Assembly: GCF_020521235.1 (NCBI RefSeq)
Contig: NZ_BLAY01000048.1
Coordinates: forward strand, 1-57,296
DNA: 57,296 bases
DNA from: Microseira wollei NIES-4236
Lineage (GTDB): Bacteria; Cyanobacteriota; Cyanobacteriia; Cyanobacteriales; Aerosakkonemataceae
Direction: 5' to 3'
Position numbers and translations under genes: made by a program. Below the pieces are notes generated by a model, which was not told where the DNA came from, ran no database searches, and worked only from the letters and a program-made list of their open reading frames with translations. Of this stretch, positions 8,449-18,159 are shown piece by piece. Each line of letters starts with the position of its first letter. Within the stretch, counting starts at the first letter, position 1.

Positions 8449-9414
8449 ATGTCTCCAACCGTTTCCAGTCCTCCCCGTACCATTCGCATCGCTTCCCGTA
8501 AAAGCCAACTGGCGTTGGTTCAAACTTACTGGGTGCAAGAACAACTCCAGAAACACTTTCCCGGCAGGACTTTTGAAGTCCACACCATGAGTACCCAAGG
8601 CGACAAGATACTCGATGTCGCCCTAGCCAAAATCGGCGATAAAGGACTATTCACCAAAGAACTGGAAGTCGGGATGCTCAACAACGAAACCGATTTTGCA
8701 GTACACTCGCTCAAGGATCTGCCCACCCGGTTACCACAAGGCTTGGTACTCGGATGCGTCACCGCCAGGGAAAATCCCGCAGACGCCCTCGTCGTCCACG
8801 AAAAGCATAAAGACAAGCAACTCGATACCTTACCAGAAGGCGCAGTCATCGGCACATCTTCGCTGCGGCGTTTGGCACAGTTGCGCCACCACTTCCCCCA
8901 TCTGGCATTTAAAGATATCCGCGGTAACCTGAATACGCGACTGGGGAAACTCGATGCTGGAGAATACGATGCGCTGATTTTAGCCGTCGCCGGATTGGAA
9001 AGACTGGGAATGAGCGATCGCATCCACCAAGTCATCCCCAGTGAAGTATCGCTGCACGCCGTCGGACAAGGCGCATTAGGTATCGAATGTCGCGCCGAAG
9101 ACAGCGAAATCATAGAAATACTTCAAGTCATCCAACACCAACCAACAGCCTATCGCTGCTATGCCGAACGCGCCTTTCTGCGAGAATTAGAAGGCGGCTG
9201 TCAAGTCCCCATCGGCGTCAACACCCACTTGGATGGAGATACCCTCACCCTCACCGGCATGGTTGCCAGTTTAGACGGTCAGCGACTGATCAAAGATACC
9301 ATTACAGGCGCTGCCAGCGATGCCGAACAAATCGGCATCCAACTCGCCCAACGCTTGCGCCAACAAGGCGCAAAAGCCATCTTAGACGAGATTTTTGCTC
9401 AAATTCAGCGTTAA
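8449..9414 (+). CDS. hemC: Hydroxymethylbilane synthase (porphobilinogen deaminase)
   Basis: 321 residues from the ATG at 8449 (MSPTVSS); an in-frame TTG at 8431 would add six residues. The enzyme joins four porphobilinogen molecules into hydroxymethylbilane in haem, chlorophyll and bilin synthesis. Visible motifs: [15 protein letters not shown] at the start, [12 protein letters not shown] (about 80-91) with the catalytic Asp, [24 protein letters not shown], and [10 protein letters not shown] (about 247) with the Cys that carries the dipyrromethane cofactor. Length is normal. It is flanked by heptamer repeats downstream and is probably monocistronic. Confidence 0.97.
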   Translation: MSPTVSSPPRTIRIASRKSQLALVQTYWVQEQLQKHFPGRTFEVHTMSTQGDKILDVALAKIGDKGLFTKELEVGMLNNETDFAVHSLKDLPTRLPQGLVLGCVTARENPADALVVHEKHKDKQLDTLPEGAVIGTSSLRRLAQLRHHFPHLAFKDIRGNLNTRLGKLDAGEYDALILAVAGLERLGMSDRIHQVIPSEVSLHAVGQGALGIECRAEDSEIIEILQVIQHQPTAYRCYAERAFLRELEGGCQVPIGVNTHLDGDTLTLTGMVASLDGQRLIKDTITGAASDAEQIGIQLAQRLRQQGAKAILDEIFAQIQR

Positions 9415-9424
9415 ATGGGTAGGG

Positions 9425-9500
9425 GTCATGGCTAATGGCTAATGGCTAATGGTTACTCCCCCTGAGGCGATTAGCAATTAGCAATTAGCAATTAGCAAAT
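9425..9500. repeat. Opposed heptamer repeats (GGCTAAT and ATTAGCA)
   Basis: Four GGCTAAT-type heptamers are followed, after a short spacer, by four ATTAGCA heptamers in the opposite sense. The two halves can fold into a long imperfect hairpin directly after hemC and may serve as its transcript end. Confidence 0.8.
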
Positions 9501-9598
9501 CACCAAGGACTGTTTTGCAGTGCGCGTCTACAGGTATGATTACCTTAACAATTTGTTTCTAATTTGACTGCCTAGTCTGAGGGAAGACGAACGTTAAA

Positions 9599-11023
9599 AT
9601 GAGAATTCTATTTGTTGCTGCTGAAGCAGCACCCCTGGCAAAAGTTGGCGGCATGGGCGATGTCGTTGGGGCTTTGCCCAAAGTGCTGCGAAAATTGGGG
9701 CATGACGTGCGGGTTTTCATGCCCTACTATGGCTTCCTACCAGACAAGATTACTATTCCAAAAACGCCTATCTGGTCGGGTAATGCGATGGGACAGGGTT
9801 TCTCGATTTACGAAAACGTCTTGCCCAATAGCGATGTGCCTTTATATTTATTCGGTCATCCTTCGTTCTGGCCCCGTCGCGTTTATCATGGAGACGATGA
9901 AGACTGGCGGTTCACCTTATTTGCTAACGGGGCGGCAGAATTTGCCTGGAACTACTGGAAGCCAGACATCATCCACTGTCACGACTGGCATACGGGAATG
10001 ATTCCCGTGTGGATGCACCAAGACACCGAGATCAAAACCGTCTTCACGATTCACAACCTAGCTTATCAAGGTCCGTGGCGCTGGCGGTTGGAGCAAATGA
10101 CTTGGTGTCCTTGGTACATGCAAGGACACAATACAATGGCGGCGGCAATTCAATTTGCCGACTGGGTAAATACAGTTTCGCCCACCTATGCCGATCAGAT
10201 CAAGACTGCGGCGTATGGCGAACAATTGGAAGGCTTGCTTTCTTACGTCAGCGGTAAGTTATCCGGGATTCTCAACGGTATCGATACCCAACTTTACAAC
10301 CCGGTTACCGACAAATATATCGCTCAAACCTTCAGTGCCGATACACTCGATCAACGAAAGGCGAATAAAGTCGCGCTGCAAGAAGAAGTTGGGTTAGAAG
10401 TCAATTCCGGATCGTTCCTGATTGGTATGGTAACCCGGTTGGTCGAGCAGAAAGGCATCGATTTGTCGCTGCAAATCCTCGACCGCTTCATGTGCTATAC
10501 CGATGCTCAGTTTATCTTGTTGGGGACAGGCGATCGCTACTACGAAAGCCAAATGTGGCAAATGGCTTCCCGCTATCCAGGTCGCATGGCAACCTACCTA
10601 CTCTACAACGACGCCCTCGCCCGCCGCATCTACGCAGGTTGCGATGCCTTCCTCATGCCCAGCCGTTTTGAGCCATGCGGCATCAGCCAAATGCTCGCCA
10701 TGCGCTACGGTTGCGTCCCCATCGTGCGGCGTACCGGCGGCTTAGTCGATACTGTAACCCACCACGACCCCGTCAACCAAGCGGGTACGGGTTATTGTTT
10801 CGACCGCTACGAACCCCTCGATCTATTTACCGCTATGATTCGAGCTTGGGAAGGCTTCCGCTTCAAAGAGCAATGGCGCACCCTGCAACAACGCGGCATG
10901 GCGCTGGATTTCAGCTGGGATAAATCCGCCCACGAGTACGATAAATTGTACCGTTCGCTGTTTGGCATCACCGAAGCCCCATCCCAAGAGCAAGCAGAGT
11001 TAGCTCATGTAACCGCTGAGTAA
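9599..11023 (+). CDS. glgA: Glycogen synthase (ADP-glucose type)
   Basis: 474 residues. It transfers glucose from ADP-glucose to the growing alpha-1,4-glucan in the cytosol. The GT5 start [30 protein letters not shown] contains the ADP-glucose-binding KVGG motif (about 15-18). [10 protein letters not shown] (about 150-159), [13 protein letters not shown] (about 223-235), [11 protein letters not shown] and the C-terminal catalytic [17 protein letters not shown] (about 359-375) complete the GT-B pattern. Cyanobacteria commonly carry two glgA forms, and this start matches the [13 protein letters not shown] form. The ATG is preceded by GGGAAGA. No other glycogen genes are adjacent. Confidence 0.96.
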   Translation: MRILFVAAEAAPLAKVGGMGDVVGALPKVLRKLGHDVRVFMPYYGFLPDKITIPKTPIWSGNAMGQGFSIYENVLPNSDVPLYLFGHPSFWPRRVYHGDDEDWRFTLFANGAAEFAWNYWKPDIIHCHDWHTGMIPVWMHQDTEIKTVFTIHNLAYQGPWRWRLEQMTWCPWYMQGHNTMAAAIQFADWVNTVSPTYADQIKTAAYGEQLEGLLSYVSGKLSGILNGIDTQLYNPVTDKYIAQTFSADTLDQRKANKVALQEEVGLEVNSGSFLIGMVTRLVEQKGIDLSLQILDRFMCYTDAQFILLGTGDRYYESQMWQMASRYPGRMATYLLYNDALARRIYAGCDAFLMPSRFEPCGISQMLAMRYGCVPIVRRTGGLVDTVTHHDPVNQAGTGYCFDRYEPLDLFTAMIRAWEGFRFKEQWRTLQQRGMALDFSWDKSAHEYDKLYRSLFGITEAPSQEQAELAHVTAE

Positions 11024-11290
11024 TTGCTAATTGCTAATTGCTAATTGCTAATTGCGCTTGACCGATTAGCCATTAGCCATTAGCGATTAGCCATTAGCGA
11101 TTAGCCATTAGCGATTAGCCATTAGCGATTAGCCATTAGCGATTAGCCATTAGCGATTAGCCATTAGCGATTAGCCATTAGCGATTAGCCATTAGCGATT
11201 AGCGATTAGCGATTAGCCATTAGCCATTAGCCATTAGCCATTAGCCATTAGCCATTAGCGATTAGCCATTAGCCATTAGCGATTAGCAAG
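11024..11290. repeat. Long heptamer array (GATTAGC/CATTAGC), about 31 units
   Basis: Four GCTAATT heptamers are followed by a spacer and then by about 31 consecutive heptamers alternating GATTAGC and CATTAGC. The array fills the whole gap between glgA and the convergent M23 gene and runs into the 3' end of the latter, where it supplies the last codons and the stop. The opposed orientation of the first part allows a long hairpin. Confidence 0.92.
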
Positions 11291-12166
11291 TCTCATATTC
11301 CTGAGATACGGTTCGGGATTTTCTGCCACCCAACCTAAATCTGAGTTGTAGCGAATTTCAAAATGCAGGTGAGATGCTTCGATATCGGGGGAACCCGTTG
11401 CACCAACAGTTCCCACCTGCTCTCCCTGCATAATTCTTTGCCCAGTCGTGACGGTAATATTGTCCAAGTGGGCGTAGCGAGTTTGCAACCCGTCTTGGTG
11501 ATTGATTACCACTAAATTACCGTAATTGCCTTGCTCCCCGGCAAAAGCTACCACACCGTTTCCCGCCGCTAAAACTGGCGTATCAGGGGTTGCCAACAAA
11601 TCTACACCGCTGTGGAATTCTACCTTACCCGTACCCAATCTCAGCTGCCAACCGTAGCGCAATCCCACCATTGCTATAGCAGGTAAAGGATATTCTGTCA
11701 ACTCCCTGGTAACTTCTTCTACTCCTAGGGTTTCCGGCGACCAATTCACCCCCGGTACAAACACAACTCTGGGATTTTCCTGACAACCATTGACTTCGTA
11801 TAAAATAGCCTCGCGCACGTTGTAAGCTTTTGCCACATCCCGCCAAGTTTGATTCGCCGGTACTTCTACGCGAATGCCGTTAAAGGGGGGAATAACGATT
11901 TCGGTTCCTACCTGCACTCCACCCGACCTTAAACTAGGGTTCAATCCTAACAGGGTAGCCGGAATCAGATTATGTTGACGGGCGATACTCTCCAGTGTCT
12001 CGCCAAGAGCAACTAGGTGTGTACTCAGGCGCTCCAGCGCTGGTGCGGGACAATTTAAGTTTTGCGGTTGTAAAGCGGGTTCAGTCAGATTCGCTTTCAC
12101 TTCCAAGGCGGTTATAAACAGCCACAGAAGCGTTGAGGCGATGGGAAACCAACGATATAAAGTCAT
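11276..12166 (-). CDS. LysM and M23 domain envelope metallopeptidase
   Basis: 296 residues from the ATG at 12166; the TTG at 12178 is less likely. A signal peptide (FPIASTLLWLFITALEVKA) leads to the periplasm. LysM-like repeats follow (HLVALGETLESIARQHNL; NQTWRDVAKAYNV). The C-terminal M23 domain has the zinc ligands FHSGVDL (about 191-197) and HLHFEI (about 268-273). Such proteins bind peptidoglycan and cut or regulate cutting of its peptide bridges. The last residues LANR and the stop are read from the heptamer repeat array, so the native C-terminus may have been altered slightly. Confidence 0.9.
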   Translation of the reverse strand: MTLYRWFPIASTLLWLFITALEVKANLTEPALQPQNLNCPAPALERLSTHLVALGETLESIARQHNLIPATLLGLNPSLRSGGVQVGTEIVIPPFNGIRVEVPANQTWRDVAKAYNVREAILYEVNGCQENPRVVFVPGVNWSPETLGVEEVTRELTEYPLPAIAMVGLRYGWQLRLGTGKVEFHSGVDLLATPDTPVLAAGNGVVAFAGEQGNYGNLVVINHQDGLQTRYAHLDNITVTTGQRIMQGEQVGTVGATGSPDIEASHLHFEIRYNSDLGWVAENPEPYLRNMRLANR

Positions 12167-12553
12167 GGAATCAAGCAATCAATGTGAAGAAATTTTAATT
12201 AACAACCCAAATAAACCGGGTTTCTAAGAACAATCATTGGTTTGGCAACCAGAGATTGACGCAGAAACTTTGGTGATGGCCTCGACCTGCGTCAGTACTG
12301 CTGGTGTATTTTAGCGGTTTAGCGATGACAACGCCGATGACTCAAAGCTGGCAATTACCTTACCAAAACTGAATTTTATGCCAAGTCTCCCACAAAAATG
12401 CAAACTTTCTCAACCTTGCAATAGGTGAAACCCTCGTTTAGAGCAAGCTAAAGTAGATTATTATCTGTGTTTTTCTGAGGAAAAGCGTTACACCCCGCCC
12501 CGCTTTCCTCGTGATTCGATTCATAGGGTGGGTTTTCAGTGGAATTTTAACTT
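12167..12553. other. Divergent intergenic region between M23 peptidase and HtrA genes
   Basis: 387 bp. It contains a fragment of the AAACCGGGTTTCT repeat at 12212-12224 and a degenerate partner at 12236-12282 (GTTTGGCAACCAGAGA, GAAACTTTGGTGATGG). The rest is probably promoter sequence for both genes; a TAGATTATTAT stretch near 12452 could be a -10 region for the protease. No small gene was seen. Confidence 0.5.
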
Positions 12554-13765
12554 ATGAGTTTATCTGTAAAGCAGCTGACTCTTTATTTCACGTTGCTCGC
12601 CATTGGCGGCGGTGCAGGGGTGTTAGCTAGCCGCCACCTGCAAGCGGAAAGTCGCGTCATCCCAACTTACCAGGCAACTGCCCCCATGTTGCCCCCGTTG
12701 CCAATTGAGCGCAATTCAGGCGGCAAAACGGCGAATGTTGACCCCAACAGCGTCAATTTCATCGCCGAGGCAGTCCAAAAGGTGGGACCTGCGGTAGTGC
12801 GAATTGATGCCTCGCGCAAGGTGGAAATACCAATCCCGGAAGCGTTTCGCAACCCGATGTTTAGGCGCTTCTTTGGCAATGACTCGCCGATTGGGCCGGA
12901 AGAACGGTTAGAACGCGGCACTGGTTCCGGGTTTTTACTGAGTTCTGATGGCAGTTTAATTACAAATGCTCACGTAGTAGATGGCTCGAAGACCGTGCAA
13001 GTAACGCTGAAAGACGGTCGCACGTTTGAAGGCCGGGTGGTGGGAACAGACCCGCTGACCGATGTGGCGGTGGTGAAGATTAACGCCACCAATTTGCCGA
13101 CGGTGAGTTTAGGCAGCTCGCAAAATTTGATACCGGGTCAGTGGGCGATCGCGATCGGCAATCCCCTGGGTTTGGATAACACGGTAACGGTGGGTATTAT
13201 CAGCGCCACGGGACGTTCCAGTTCCCAAGTCGGCGTCCCAGATAAACGAGTTAATTTTATTCAAACCGATGCTGCGATTAACCCCGGCAACTCTGGAGGG
13301 CCACTATTAAACGCTGCGGGAGAAATTATCGGCATTAATACTGCAATTCGCGCCGATGCTCAAGGACTTGGCTTTGCCATCCCCATCGAAACCGCACAGC
13401 GCGTCGCCAATCAATTGTTAGCTAAAGGCGAGGTGCAACATCCCTTCTTGGGAATACAAATGGCGGGACTGACCCCAGCTTTAAAAGAACAGCTAATTCA
13501 AGAAAGTAACCTTACCATCACCCAGGAGCGGGGGGTTTTGGTGATGCGGGTTTTCGACAATTCACCCGCCGACCAAGCCGGTCTGCGCCGAGGCGATATC
13601 ATTCAAAAAATTAACGGCGTAGCGATCAAAGAAGCTTCTAAAGTACAAGAGTTAGTAGAAGCCAGTGCCGTAGGTTCTGTCTTGGAACTCGAAGTCACCC
13701 GCAACGGGCAAACCCAAAATATCCAAGTGCGACTGGGTGCTTTTCCAGCGGAGCGAATGGGGTAG
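12554..13765 (+). CDS. HtrA/Deg family S1C serine protease with PDZ domain
   Basis: 403 residues. An N-terminal hydrophobic segment (LTLYFTLLAIGGGAGVLAS) directs export. The trypsin-like domain has the triad His in ITNAHVV (about 142), Asp in LTDVAVV (about 173) and Ser in NPGNSGGPL (about 247). A C-terminal PDZ domain follows (GVLVMRVFDNSPADQAGLRRGDIIQKING, about 325-355). The three cyanobacterial paralogues HhoA, HhoB and HtrA degrade or refold damaged exported proteins; I cannot say which this is. Length is normal for the family. Confidence 0.94.
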   Translation: MSLSVKQLTLYFTLLAIGGGAGVLASRHLQAESRVIPTYQATAPMLPPLPIERNSGGKTANVDPNSVNFIAEAVQKVGPAVVRIDASRKVEIPIPEAFRNPMFRRFFGNDSPIGPEERLERGTGSGFLLSSDGSLITNAHVVDGSKTVQVTLKDGRTFEGRVVGTDPLTDVAVVKINATNLPTVSLGSSQNLIPGQWAIAIGNPLGLDNTVTVGIISATGRSSSQVGVPDKRVNFIQTDAAINPGNSGGPLLNAAGEIIGINTAIRADAQGLGFAIPIETAQRVANQLLAKGEVQHPFLGIQMAGLTPALKEQLIQESNLTITQERGVLVMRVFDNSPADQAGLRRGDIIQKINGVAIKEASKVQELVEASAVGSVLELEVTRNGQTQNIQVRLGAFPAERMG

Positions 13766-13852
13766 GAAATTTTAGATTTTAGATTTTGGATTTTAGATGG
13801 GATGATTGTTTTACCTTTAAGATCTAAAATCTGCCATCTAAAATCTAAAATT
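13766..13852. terminator. Bidirectional hairpin of ATTTTAGATT repeats
   Basis: Runs of TTTTAGATTTTAGATT on the left and AATCTAAAATCTAAAATT on the right flank a short loop, forming a long AT-rich hairpin between two convergent genes. It probably ends both transcripts. The same repeat type recurs at 15910-16020, 30962-31150 and 42400-42445. Confidence 0.65.
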
Positions 13853-14198
13853 ATTGGGCACTGTCTGGTTCCTGTTTGAGGGACATTGAACCAAGCAAAC
13901 TTTCCTCTAGCTGCATCCGCTGTTCCATCTGACGCAGGAAATAACCTGTCATCATCGCCGAAGCTAGCAGCCCGGCTAAGTTTTCCCGGTCTGTGGTAAT
14001 TTGAACGTTAAAATGCTCGCCTGGTAGCATTCCCACCAGACCTTGAACGTTTTGAGAAATAATTTGCTTGATTTCCGGACTGACAGACTTGGCGACGCGG
14101 GCTAATACCTCCGGAGATTGATGCTGCAGATATTTCAGCAGTGGATTGGCTGGAGCATTTTCGGTATCAGAACTGAGAAAATCAGGGTTAAAGACCAT
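13851..14198 (-). CDS. DUF760 family protein
   Basis: 115 residues. The segment NPLLKYLQHQSPEVLARVAKSVSPEIKQIISQNVQGLVGMLP, followed by TTDRENLAGLLASAMMTGYFLRQMEQRM, is the pattern of the DUF760 family found in cyanobacteria and plant plastids. The molecular role is unknown. No signal peptide or membrane segment. The gene is in the same direction as scpB upstream (244 bp apart) but a separate unit is likely. Confidence 0.85.
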   Translation of the reverse strand: MVFNPDFLSSDTENAPANPLLKYLQHQSPEVLARVAKSVSPEIKQIISQNVQGLVGMLPGEHFNVQITTDRENLAGLLASAMMTGYFLRQMEQRMQLEESLLGSMSLKQEPDSAQ

Positions 14199-14383
14199 GA
14201 GGAGCCTTAGTGTTGAACTAACTCTAATTTGACATATTTCCCACCAGACAGGGAGATGTAACAGGGAGAGGAAAATTTTGGGGGAAAAGAAGCTATTATG
14301 ACCAGTAAACAGCCTTTTTTGCTCCCCAATTTATTTTTTTAACCAATATCGAGGCAAGACGCGCCCCATCACAGTTTCTCTGC

Positions 14384-14435
14384 CAGGACTTACCCACTAC
14401 GAGCTGAGAAACCGGGTTTGTTTACGTAAGTCCTG
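14384..14435. repeat. Short element with CAGGACTTAC inverted ends
   Basis: CAGGACTTAC at the left and GTAAGTCCTG at the right enclose GAAACCGGGTTTG. This is a 52-bp member of the dispersed family also seen at 24228, 26736, 28277 and elsewhere. It lies in the 243-bp gap between scpB and DUF760. Confidence 0.75.
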
Positions 14436-14442
14436 TCTGCTT

Positions 14443-14994
14443 TCAGTCGTAAGTTTCCTCTGATTCTTCTGGGTCGCTCTCGCTTGTCGCTCTCCCTCGC
14501 CCTACTGCGTTGAAAGGTAACTCTAGCTGTTTGGGGAGTTGGTCTAGTTCAAAATACTGGTGAAATTTCTCTGTTACTTGTAGCAAATACGACCGCCCTT
14601 CTGATTGTCGGCGTTTGCGGACGTAGCCTAATTGTACGAGTTCCTGCACTTGCTGGTAAGCTCCAGAGCCGCGTAAATCGACCAATTCGGTTTGAGCGAT
14701 CTCGCCTTTGAGGGCGATCGCTGCCAATGTCCTCAAAGCCCCCACCCCTATTTCTGGCGGTATCAAATTTTGCATCAACCCCTGAAACGATGTCCGCAAT
14801 TGCAGACAATAACCAGCGGGGGTTTCTACAACTTCCAAAGCGCTGTCGCGGTGGGCGTAATCGTCCATCAGTTCCAGCAGCGCTTCTTGGGCGTCGTTTT
14901 TGTCGCATTTGGCGTATTCGGCGATGGCAGCCAGCGACAGGGGCTGGCTTTTCAGGTATAGAATCGCTTCAATGGTAGTTGCCAGACGAGCCAT
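14443..14994 (-). CDS. scpB: Segregation and condensation protein B
   Basis: 183 residues. ScpB is a winged-helix subunit of the SMC-ScpAB complex that organises and segregates the chromosome. The start MARLATTIEAILYLKSQPLSLAAIAEYAKC and the central PPEIGVGALRTLAAIALKGEIAQTELVDLRGSGAYQQVQELVQLGYVRKRR match the family's two winged-helix domains. The C-terminal SESDPEESEETYD tail is acidic. scpA and smc are not adjacent. The gene follows pstB on the same strand with a 53-bp gap, so readthrough from the phosphate operon is possible. Confidence 0.9.
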   Translation of the reverse strand: MARLATTIEAILYLKSQPLSLAAIAEYAKCDKNDAQEALLELMDDYAHRDSALEVVETPAGYCLQLRTSFQGLMQNLIPPEIGVGALRTLAAIALKGEIAQTELVDLRGSGAYQQVQELVQLGYVRKRRQSEGRSYLLQVTEKFHQYFELDQLPKQLELPFNAVGRGRATSESDPEESEETYD

Positions 14995-15047
14995 TGTAAT
15001 TTTGGATGTCTCGCTAGAATCAATCGATTCTATACCTTAACATCTGT

Positions 15048-15905
15048 TTAACCAAACAACCCCGCGACGTAATTGCGGGTGTCCACATTCGAGGCTTCGG
15101 TAAAAATCATAGCAGTAGGGCCAAATTCGACTAACCGACCGATGCGACTCTCATCGGCATTGAAAAATGCCGTATAATCCGACACGCGAGACGCTTGTTG
15201 CATGTTGTGAGTCACGATCGCAATCGTCAGTTTATCGCGCAGCGTCTGCAATAATTCCTCAATTTTCATTGTGGCAATTGGGTCAAGCGCCGAACAAGGC
15301 TCATCCATCAGCAGAATTTTCGGCTTCACCGCCAAAGCACGAGCAATGCACAGACGCTGTTGTTGACCGCCAGAAAGTCCTAGGGCTGATTTTTTCAGAT
15401 TATCTTTGACTTCATTCCACAACGCCGCCCCTTGCAACGCAGATTCTACAATTTCATCTAATTCGGCTTTTGATTTGTGCCCCGCTACTTTAATGCCGTA
15501 AGCTACATTCTCGTAAATGCTAATGGGAAATGGATTGGGTTTTTGGAACACCATACCAATTTGACGGCGGAGTCGGTTCAAATTAACGCCGCGACTGAAA
15601 ATATCTTGTCCAAAAAATTCCACCGTTCCTTCAAAGCGTACCGGCGCTTCTAATTCGCTAATTCGGTTTAAGGCTTTGATGAAAGTGGATTTACCGCAAC
15701 CTGAAGGGCCAATAATCGCAGTAATTTGCCCTTGGTAAATATCCATCGAAACAGAATCTACCGCTTTTTTCTCGCCGTAGTAGCAGCTTAATTTGCGGAC
15801 TTTCAAAGCCGGAACTGAAGTTTCTGCGGTAGATTGAGCCGCCGCTGCCATATTCTTTCCTCTGGGAGGAATCGGTTTAAATGCTTTATTGGGGTCTGGT
15901 TTCAT
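15048..15905 (-). CDS. pstB: Phosphate ABC transporter ATP-binding protein
   Basis: 285 residues; the ATPase of the high-affinity phosphate importer PstSCAB at the inner face of the cytoplasmic membrane. Walker [10 protein letters not shown] (about 66-74), the Q-loop region [11 protein letters not shown], signature LSGGQQQR (about 178-185), Walker [14 protein letters not shown] (about 198-210) and the H-loop VTHNMQQA are all present. RYVAGLFG-type residues end the protein as in other PstB. It is the last pst gene of the operon. About 45 N-terminal residues precede the ABC core, slightly longer than typical. Confidence 0.97.
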   Translation of the reverse strand: MKPDPNKAFKPIPPRGKNMAAAAQSTAETSVPALKVRKLSCYYGEKKAVDSVSMDIYQGQITAIIGPSGCGKSTFIKALNRISELEAPVRFEGTVEFFGQDIFSRGVNLNRLRRQIGMVFQKPNPFPISIYENVAYGIKVAGHKSKAELDEIVESALQGAALWNEVKDNLKKSALGLSGGQQQRLCIARALAVKPKILLMDEPCSALDPIATMKIEELLQTLRDKLTIAIVTHNMQQASRVSDYTAFFNADESRIGRLVEFGPTAMIFTEASNVDTRNYVAGLFG

Positions 15906-15907
15906 GA

Positions 15908-16022
15908 TAGTATTGTAGATTTAAGATTTGAGATTGCAGATTTAAGACGTATTGCAGATTTAAGATTGCAGATTGCAGATTTAATTCAAATCTAAAATCT
16001 AAAATCTGAAATCTAAAATTTT
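15908..16022. repeat. AT-rich inverted repeats between pstA and pstB
   Basis: Copies of ATTTAAGATT/GATTGCAGATTT on one side and AAATCTAAAATC on the other can fold into a hairpin within the pst operon. It belongs to the same ATTTTAGATT family as 13766-13852. Confidence 0.65.
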
Positions 16023-16025
16023 CCT

Positions 16026-17051
16026 TCATCGTCGGCGCGTCACCAGGCGAGACGCAATACTGAGCAGTAAGATTAAACTTACCAACACCACCGAAGCCGT
16101 CCAAGCTAAATTATTTTGTTCGGGAAACGGAGAATTGGCATAATTATAAATTAAAACCGAAAGCGAAGGGGTAGGATTAAATAATCCATCGGGCCAGTTA
16201 TCGCTAAACAAAGCCGTGAAAACCAGAGGCGCTGTTTCGCCCGCCGCACGCGCTACAGCGAGTAGAATACCTGTAGTCACACCGGGTAAAGCTGTAGAAA
16301 CGACAATTTTAAAAGTGGTTTGGAAGCGGGTAGCACCCAAAGCAGCAGAGGCGAGGCGTTGAGAGATTGGAACCAATTTCAAGGCTTCTTCTGTGGTCAG
16401 CGCTACGACTGGTAGCATGAGTATAGAAAGCGCAAAACCGCCAGCTAGGGCTGAAAATCCACCTATCCCAATTGATAAAGTATTAATATCGTAACCGAAA
16501 ATGTTTGCGATCGCTCCCACAAAACCCGGAAGCGGCACCCCAATTCCTTGGTCAATTGCTTCCCGTCCCAACAATATTTGACCGTTCTGAATCCCTATTT
16601 TAGTCACCACTACAACCCCATAGGCAAAAACGCCTATAATCACTGAAGGAATACCCGTCAGAACGGTAGTAATGAAACGAATAGCGCTGGCTGTTTTTGA
16701 ATTTTTGCCAAATTCAGATAAGTATATGCCAGTCAACAAACCGAAAGGAATGCTAATTGCCGAAGCAATGCCGACCATAATTAACGTTCCTAAAATAGCA
16801 TTGCCAAAACCATTTGGTCCTTCTACCCCAACTGGTGATGGTAAAGAAGTGATGGTTTCTGGACTCAATTGGGGCAGTCCCTGATGCAGGATTGACCACA
16901 ATATTTCTACCAGGGGTAACAGCGCCAAACCCGTAAGGGCAAATGCTAACACAGTCATGCCATAGGTGAATAAAGTTCTACCTATGGGCAAAGGTTTGTT
17001 GAGTTCGGCAATTATTGATTCTTCAGTTTCTAACGAGGAAGGATTGGTCAT
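16026..17051 (-). CDS. pstA: Phosphate ABC transporter permease PstA
   Basis: 341 residues with about six membrane helices; one half of the phosphate channel in the cytoplasmic membrane. The permease core GNAILGTLIMVGIASAISIPFGLLTGIYLSE and the EAA-like loop VPISQRLASAALGATRFQTTFKIVVSTALPGVTTG, which contacts PstB, are clear. NLAWTASVVLVSLILLLSIASRLVTRR closes the protein as in other PstA. It lies 83 bp downstream of pstC, with five AATTGCT heptamers in the gap, and is part of the pstSCAB operon. Confidence 0.95.
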   Translation of the reverse strand: MTNPSSLETEESIIAELNKPLPIGRTLFTYGMTVLAFALTGLALLPLVEILWSILHQGLPQLSPETITSLPSPVGVEGPNGFGNAILGTLIMVGIASAISIPFGLLTGIYLSEFGKNSKTASAIRFITTVLTGIPSVIIGVFAYGVVVVTKIGIQNGQILLGREAIDQGIGVPLPGFVGAIANIFGYDINTLSIGIGGFSALAGGFALSILMLPVVALTTEEALKLVPISQRLASAALGATRFQTTFKIVVSTALPGVTTGILLAVARAAGETAPLVFTALFSDNWPDGLFNPTPSLSVLIYNYANSPFPEQNNLAWTASVVLVSLILLLSIASRLVTRRR

Positions 17052-17096
17052 GAATTGCTAATTGCTAATTGCTAATTGCTAATTGCTGATTGGTTG
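17052..17096. repeat. Heptamer repeat between pstC and pstA
   Basis: Five AATTGCT heptamers in tandem lie in the 83-bp pstC-pstA spacer, of the same family as the array at 11024. Confidence 0.85.
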
Positions 17097-17134
17097 TTAG
17101 AGCTGTTCAACGGTGGAAATATTAGGGATTGCTA

Positions 17135-18121
17135 TCATGCTTGCTTGTGTCCCAGCACCCTTACTAAAAGAACTGCTGCTATGTTAACCAGCAAGGTGAT
17201 AACAAACAGAATCAAGGATAAATACATCAAGGCGCCGATATGCAATGGGTCTAATGCTTCGGCAAATTGAGTGGCGAGGACGGAGGGAATTGTAGAGGCT
17301 AAATCTAGCAAAGAAGGGTTAATTTGAGGTGAGTTGCCAATCACCATTGTCACCGCCATTGTTTCGCCTAATGCGCGTCCCAAAGCGAGGGTAGAAGCAC
17401 CCAAAATTCCCGAAGCACCTGAAGGTAACAAGACGCGAAAAATGCTTTCCCAACGAGTAGCGCCTAAAGCCATTGAAGCACTTCGCAATTCTTTGGGAAC
17501 GACTAGCAATACATCGCGGCTAATTGCTGCTATTGTCGGCACGATCATGATCGCCAGCACTATCCCCGAAGTGAGCAAACCAGGGCCAGAAGGTTGGGTG
17601 CTAAATTGGGGAATAAAACTGAATTTATCGAATAGCCATTGTTGTAGGGGCAGCAGAAAGGGAATTAAGACAAAAATGCCCCACAGTCCGATAATGACGC
17701 TGGGAATCGCGGCAATTAATTCTACTACAAATGCAATCGGCGATCGCACCCAATTCGGGATAAAATCTTCACTGGTGACTAGGGCTACCGAAACGCCCAC
17801 GGGGACGGCGATTAGGAGTGCGATCGCGCTCGATACCAGGGTGCCATAAATAAATGGCAAAGCACCAAACTTTAACTCCCCTATATTCCATTCACTCCCC
17901 GACAAAAACCCCAGCCCAAATTGTTGAATCGCTGGCAGCGCTTGCTGTAAAATTACCCACGATAGCCAAAACAGGGTCAATGCCGTACAGATAGCAAACC
18001 CATAAACTAACCAAGTAAAACCTTGGTTTAGCCAAAGATTTAACCCCCCTCCTGCTGTTATGTCTAATTCAGCATCAAGGTTTTTAGTTGAATTTTTAGA
18101 TGGCTTTGAGCGATTTTCCAT
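17135..18121 (-). CDS. pstC: Phosphate ABC transporter permease PstC
   Basis: 328 residues with about six membrane helices; the partner permease of PstA. Landmarks are GSEWNIGELKFGALPFIYGTLVSSAIALLIAVPVG (about 90-124), IPSVIIGLWGIFVLIPFL, and the ATPase-contact loop VPKELRSASMALGATRWESIFRVLLPSGASGI (about 208-239). It is separated from pstS by an unusual 524-bp spacer that holds eight copies of a 56-bp repeat. Confidence 0.95.
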   Translation of the reverse strand: MENRSKPSKNSTKNLDAELDITAGGGLNLWLNQGFTWLVYGFAICTALTLFWLSWVILQQALPAIQQFGLGFLSGSEWNIGELKFGALPFIYGTLVSSAIALLIAVPVGVSVALVTSEDFIPNWVRSPIAFVVELIAAIPSVIIGLWGIFVLIPFLLPLQQWLFDKFSFIPQFSTQPSGPGLLTSGIVLAIMIVPTIAAISRDVLLVVPKELRSASMALGATRWESIFRVLLPSGASGILGASTLALGRALGETMAVTMVIGNSPQINPSLLDLASTIPSVLATQFAEALDPLHIGALMYLSLILFVITLLVNIAAVLLVRVLGHKQA

Positions 18122-18159
18122 AGCTTTTAGTTATCAGTAATTATTCCTCAGCTATTGCA

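Noticed and set aside
11024-11290. CRISPR array
   Set aside because: Units are 7 bp, contiguous and without unique spacers. The other arrays (56, 76 and 87 bp) also lack spacers, and no cas gene is present.
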